NCBI GenBank assembly: GCA_964448405.1
Contig: CAYUVW010000006.1
Location: forward strand, 1-64,000
Direction: 5' to 3'
Origin: DAORHV01 sp964448405
Lineage (GTDB): Bacteria; Patescibacteriota; Gracilibacteria; Peribacterales; Peribacteraceae
DNA: 64,000 nt
The position numbers and the translations under genes are program-made. Shown in pieces: positions 60,765 to 64,000 of this stretch. Below the pieces are notes generated by a model. The model was not told the origin of the DNA. It made no database searches and was given only the letters and a program-made list of their open reading frames with translations. Numbering within the stretch: position 1 is the stretch's first letter; every line of letters begins with the position of its first letter.

Positions 60765-61573
60765 GCCGCTTTCGCCGGTCGATTCAGGCGATACCACGTT
60801 CCCGTGATGATGACGACATACGTTGCGTAGCCCAAAATTTCGAGCAGCGACGGATTGCCGTTGTAGCCGAAGATGCTTTTCAGGAATTCGCCAAGCGTGC
60901 TGTTTTCATGCACGAATCCATTCATATCCCACACATGTTCGATGAGATACGGCAGGATGCCGGCTTCCTGGAATTCATGGATTCCGTGTGCGATCAGTCC
61001 CGCTCCGAAGAGGAGCAATAAGCAGCTGCTGACCGTGAACACCTTCTTCAGAGGCAATACGGAGAACCCCTTGAACATGCCGTAGGCAATGAGCAAGGCC
61101 GCACCGATGCCGAACAAAAATCCAACCAAATGTGCTCCGGCTTTTGCATGCAGCAAGGAAGCCTGGAGAAAAATGACGGTTTCCACGCCTTCGCGGGCAG
61201 TGCTGAAAAACGTCAGCAAGAAAATGCCGATTGGGTGGTTGTTTTCCACGTGCGTTGCGACTTCTCCTTCAATATTCCTGCGCATTTCTCGGCCCTGGCG
61301 GATCATCCACAAGATCATCCAGGTTAACAGCGCGGCTGCAATCAGCATCGTCGCTCCTTCGTAGATTTGCTCGGCAGAACCTGTGAGCAGATCGGAGTAC
61401 GTCGTAAAGACAAGCGCCAGCAAAATACTGGCGAGAATGCCGCAACCCACGCCGAACCAGACGAACTTCACGTGCTTGTTGTTATGCGTGCGGGCCAAAT
61501 ACGTCAGCACGATACCCACGACCAGTGAGGCCTCGAGCGTCTCCCGCATGGTGATGAGCGACGTTGCAGTCAT
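60761..61573 (-). CDS. FTR1/EfeU family iron permease, 270 aa
   Basis: A seven-helix permease for ferric/ferrous iron. The two REXXE iron-binding motifs are present as RETLE (TM1, residues about 9-13) and REGVE (TM4). A downstream HGIHEFQEAG segment and a C-terminal helix complete the fold. Its usual partners EfeO/EfeB are not encoded here, so it may work alone. The ATG at 61573 (MTATSLITMRETLEA) places the first REXXE correctly; the upstream 19 codons are probably untranslated. Confidence 0.92.
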   Translation of the reverse strand: MTATSLITMRETLEASLVVGIVLTYLARTHNNKHVKFVWFGVGCGILASILLALVFTTYSDLLTGSAEQIYEGATMLIAAALLTWMILWMIRQGREMRRNIEGEVATHVENNHPIGIFLLTFFSTAREGVETVIFLQASLLHAKAGAHLVGFLFGIGAALLIAYGMFKGFSVLPLKKVFTVSSCLLLLFGAGLIAHGIHEFQEAGILPYLIEHVWDMNGFVHENSTLGEFLKSIFGYNGNPSLLEILGYATYVVIITGTWYRLNRPAKAA

Positions 61574-61628
61574 AGGAATCGAACTTGCAGCACGTGCGGT
61601 GACGATAGCATGGCGAAGGCAAAGAGCC

Positions 61629-61693
61629 AAATTTCAAAATCCAAATACGAAAGTTCAAAATCCTTTGAACTGTATTTTTACAATTTGAAATTT
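61629..61693. repeat. Nested intergenic inverted repeats
   Basis: Outer arms aaatttcaaa (61629-61638) and tttgaaattt (61684-61693); inner arms gttcaaa (61653-61659) and tttgaac (61664-61670). On the minus strand the inner stem followed by T-rich sequence could terminate the histidine kinase transcript. Confidence 0.55.
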
Positions 61694-61698
61694 AGATG

Positions 61699-63132
61699 TT
61701 ATCTCGCGATCGGCAATCGGAACGTCACAGTCGTTCCTTGTCCTTCGCGGCTCTTCACCCAAATCGTTCCTCCCGCCCGTTCCACGATGCCGCGGACAAT
61801 GTAGAGCCCCAGGCCGCTGCCGTCGGGTTTGTAGGTGGCCGCATTACTGCCGCGTTCGAATTCATCGAAAATGCGCGAAGTGTCCTGCTTGGGAATTCCG
61901 CAGCCGTGATCAATAACCTCCATCTGTGCCCAACCCGCTTGTGCCGATGTTTTTACGGTGATTTCTCCGCCATCGAACGAGAAGTCGATTGCATTGTTCA
62001 GCAATTCTCGAATGACTCCGGCAATGAGTTTCGGGTCGAGTTTCATGGTGATGTCCGGCCCCAACTCGGGAATGATTCGCTGCTTGCGTCGCTCGGCGTT
62101 GGCATCGAATTCGCTCAAAACGCTTTTCACGATGTCATTCAGGGAAGCGGTCTCCGCTTTGTATTGGACCCTGCCCTCGTGCACCAGATCTGCTTCGTGC
62201 AGCGTATGGAGAATGTTATTCAGCCGTTTTACGCCTTCATCCATGTTGCCGAGTACTTGGCGTGCGGCAGCCGGAGCATCTTCGTGCAGGAGTTCCAGCG
62301 ACCACTTGATGATCGACAGCGGTCCGCCCAGTTGATGGAACGCCAGGCGCAACAACCCCGAACGCTCGGCTTCGATGCGGTGCATGCTCTCCAATTGCTT
62401 TCGTGAGCCGAGCAGCACGACGGCCGCGCCAATCGCGACAATCGCCAGCACGATGAGCAGCATCGCCACCGGTGAAAACATACTTTGAGAAAGCGTTATG
62501 TACTTGTCGGCGTTCATATCCAAGCCCAATGTTGCGACAATCACGCCGTTGCTGGCGTGGATTGGTGCGTAGCCGGAAATAAGCTGCCCCCAGCGGTCGG
62601 TGGTTGTCTCTTCATCGACCGAAGGCAATGTGAAGGCGGACAGTCGCAAGATCGGCATGTCGGTTGCGTCGTACCGCTCATCGAATTCCGATGGCTCTTC
62701 ATCGGCGTCCACAATGCCGTTGTTGTTAATGTCCAATTCTTCGGGTTTTCGCAACATGTCTGCGTCGGCGACGAACGACAGTACGTTCGGGTCATCTGTT
62801 TTGCGCATGATGTAGGCGTAGCGAACATCCGGCACATCTTCGCGAATACGTTGCAATCGCTGCACGATATCCGCAAATTGCTGCGTATTCATGTCATCGG
62901 CGCTGCGAATGTTCTCCAGTACGTCGCCGTCGAATTGCATTGCGGCAACCGCCGCCGTACTCAAGAGTCGCTCGCGCAGCTGGTCACGCATGAGCGTTTG
63001 ACCGCGCACGAAAAACACCGTTCCCACCACCACAATTGCAACCGAAATACCCAACGTACTCAGCACGATGGGCAACGTCGGCGAGAACCGACGCGCTGCG
63101 TTCATCTGAGATTCGGCTGAATACCACGGCAT
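61699..63132 (-). CDS. Membrane sensor histidine kinase with Ca-binding-like loop, 477 aa
   Basis: TM1 (TLGISVAIVVVGTVFFV), an extracytoplasmic sensor domain of about 165 residues, TM2 (VAMLLIVLAIVAIGAAVVLL), then HisKA with phosphoacceptor in LLRLAFHQLGGPLS and an ATPase domain with N box LLNNAIDF, G1 HGCGIPK and G2 GSGLGLYI. The sensor carries DINNNGIVDADEE, an EF-hand/dockerin-like calcium loop, and ends GYAPIHASNGVIVATLGLDM, a Cache-like pattern. No response regulator is adjacent. The ATG at 63132 is 9 nt after TATAAT, preferred over 63105. Confidence 0.92.
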   Translation of the reverse strand: MPWYSAESQMNAARRFSPTLPIVLSTLGISVAIVVVGTVFFVRGQTLMRDQLRERLLSTAAVAAMQFDGDVLENIRSADDMNTQQFADIVQRLQRIREDVPDVRYAYIMRKTDDPNVLSFVADADMLRKPEELDINNNGIVDADEEPSEFDERYDATDMPILRLSAFTLPSVDEETTTDRWGQLISGYAPIHASNGVIVATLGLDMNADKYITLSQSMFSPVAMLLIVLAIVAIGAAVVLLGSRKQLESMHRIEAERSGLLRLAFHQLGGPLSIIKWSLELLHEDAPAAARQVLGNMDEGVKRLNNILHTLHEADLVHEGRVQYKAETASLNDIVKSVLSEFDANAERRKQRIIPELGPDITMKLDPKLIAGVIRELLNNAIDFSFDGGEITVKTSAQAGWAQMEVIDHGCGIPKQDTSRIFDEFERGSNAATYKPDGSGLGLYIVRGIVERAGGTIWVKSREGQGTTVTFRLPIAR

Positions 63133-63254
63133 AATCTTCTGATTATACCAGAACTCTGCGGAAAACGCACGGCCTGGAGTTCACAACAGATTGCGCCCAT
63201 ACAGACGAGGCAAAGTCGTAGGAGGAACGGCATTGGTCTGGAACAATGTCCGTT

Positions 63255-64000
63255 ATGCGCACCACTCAACTTTTGGCGGCTTCCGTCGCCTTGCTTACTC
63301 CGGTCATTGCGTTGGCCGCCTTCCGAGACGTCCCGCTCGATTCTCCGTATGCCAATGCCATTGCGTACGTGCAATCGCAGCGCATCGTCAGCGGCTATTC
63401 CGACGGCACGTTCCGTCCGAATAACAGCATTAACCGCGCCGAATTCACGAAGATCGTGGTCGGCAGCATCGTCACCGCCCCCGACATCGAGGGGTGCAAC
63501 AAAAGTGACGATGGCCCGGTCCTGACCGATGTTCCCAAGAGCAGCTGGTTCGTGGACTACGTTTGCACCGCTCGCAAGCGCGGCATTATCTCCGGCTATC
63601 CGGACGGTACGTTCAAGCCCGATCAGCCGATCAACACCGCCGAAGCCGCCAAGATCGTCGTGAAGACGTTCGGCTTTACGGTCGCCACTCAAGACCCGGT
63701 CTGGTACCGCCCGTATCTGCAGGTATTGAAGACCAAGGATGCGCTGCCCGACGCCGCGTCGTCGCCCGATCACCAAATCACCCGCGGTGAAATGGCCGAG
63801 ATCATCTATCGCATCAAGAACCCCGGTATTACCGACGGCACGCTCGCCAAGTGCGTGGTGTCCGGTTGCAGTGGTCAATTGTGCGTCGAGGAAGGCACGG
63901 ATTCCGGTGTCACAACGTGTGAGTTCCGCGACGAATATGCCTGCTACAAGACCGCCACATGCGGACGACAACAGGACGGCCAGTGCGGTTGGGTGCAAGA
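63255..64000 (+). CDS. S-layer homology domain protein with an eight-cysteine cluster, 5' part
   Basis: A signal peptide (MRTTQLLAASVALLTPVIAL, cleaved near ALAA) is followed by SLH motifs: FRDVPLDSPYANAIAYVQSQ with ISGYSDGTFRPN-type ends at about 23-70, a second at about 88-135 (GIISGYPDGTFKPDQPINTA), and a weaker third to about 185. SLH domains bind wall polymers. From about 195 an eight-cysteine-cluster-like domain begins (KCVVSGCSGQLCVEE, EYACYKTATCGRQ, DGQCGWVQ) and is cut by the window end. The ATG at 63255 follows AACAAT by 7 nt; 63246 is an alternative. Confidence 0.9.
   Translation, partial: MRTTQLLAASVALLTPVIALAAFRDVPLDSPYANAIAYVQSQRIVSGYSDGTFRPNNSINRAEFTKIVVGSIVTAPDIEGCNKSDDGPVLTDVPKSSWFVDYVCTARKRGIISGYPDGTFKPDQPINTAEAAKIVVKTFGFTVATQDPVWYRPYLQVLKTKDALPDAASSPDHQITRGEMAEIIYRIKNPGITDGTLAKCVVSGCSGQLCVEEGTDSGVTTCEFRDEYACYKTATCGRQQDGQCGWVQ

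Noticed and set aside
61610..61804. Short plus-strand ORF between the FTR1 and kinase genes
   Set aside because: It crosses the nested inverted repeats and the antisense end of the kinase gene, with no promoter or protein-like composition.
1..64000. tRNA, rRNA, transposase or phage genes
   Set aside because: No cloverleaf with a GGTTCRANYCC-type T-arm, no rRNA-like stretch, and no recombinase or phage structural motif was recognised on reading both strands; a tool-based scan could still find a divergent tRNA.

Overview
The window looks like a chromosomal scaffold piece from a Candidate Phyla Radiation (Patescibacteria) bacterium, most likely Peregrinibacteria/Peribacteria-like. This is an inference from several features: a 622-residue alanyl-tRNA synthetase without the usual C-terminal extension, a 20-unit DUF11 surface protein, an ECF sigma factor paired with a DUF5667-type membrane partner, an S-layer-homology protein with an eight-cysteine cluster, VanW, many genes without recognisable relatives, and very tight packing. 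No rRNA, tRNA, CRISPR array, transposase or phage gene was found. There is one 100-N assembly gap (52429-52528).

Layout. 0-12 kb: rsmE tail, a frameshifted methyltransferase, a minimal MscS, several unknown proteins, a beta-propeller protein, a CAP-domain protein and queA. 12-12.8 kb: a GC-rich secreted-protein gene with its own Shine-Dalgarno site and terminator. 12.8-15.1 kb: a fasciclin/thioredoxin lipoprotein divergent from three small Cys-rich secreted proteins. 15.1-20.6 kb: an envelope glycosylation cluster (two GT2 and two GT-C-like enzymes), then ogt. 21.1-26.4 kb: a branched-chain-amino-acid-type ABC transporter preceded by an Ile-rich 16-residue leader peptide and a terminator, which reads as a classical attenuator. 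26.4-31.7 kb: trhO, a secreted Cys-repeat protein, an HTTM-DCC membrane protein with partner, and a Trm11-like methyltransferase. 31.7-33.4 kb: non-coding sequence with paired terminators, one hypothetical gene and a promoter/micro-ORF/hairpin unit. 33.4-37.5 kb: DedA and another GT-C-like pair. 37.6-44.7 kb: a 1600-residue calpain-like cysteine protease, its small overlapping partner, and alaS. 45-46.2 kb: a second GC-rich gene with its own signals. 47-64 kb: fatty-acid desaturase, sigma/anti-sigma pair, DUF11 giant, VanW, FTR1 permease, histidine kinase and an S-layer-type protein (cut by the window end).

Starts. In about half of the genes a TAnnnT -10 hexamer ends 5-11 nt (mostly 6-9) before the start codon, so leaderless transcripts appear to be the rule here. 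This regularity fixes many start codons. The two GC-rich genes instead carry Shine-Dalgarno sequences, and the big surface proteins have real 5' UTRs.

Function. The window is dominated by cell-surface biology: surface glycosylation, giant repeat proteins, S-layer anchoring, Cys-rich secreted proteins beside thiol-redox genes, and uptake of amino acids and iron. It also holds translation-related RNA modification enzymes (RsmE, QueA, TrhO, Trm11-like) and AlaS.
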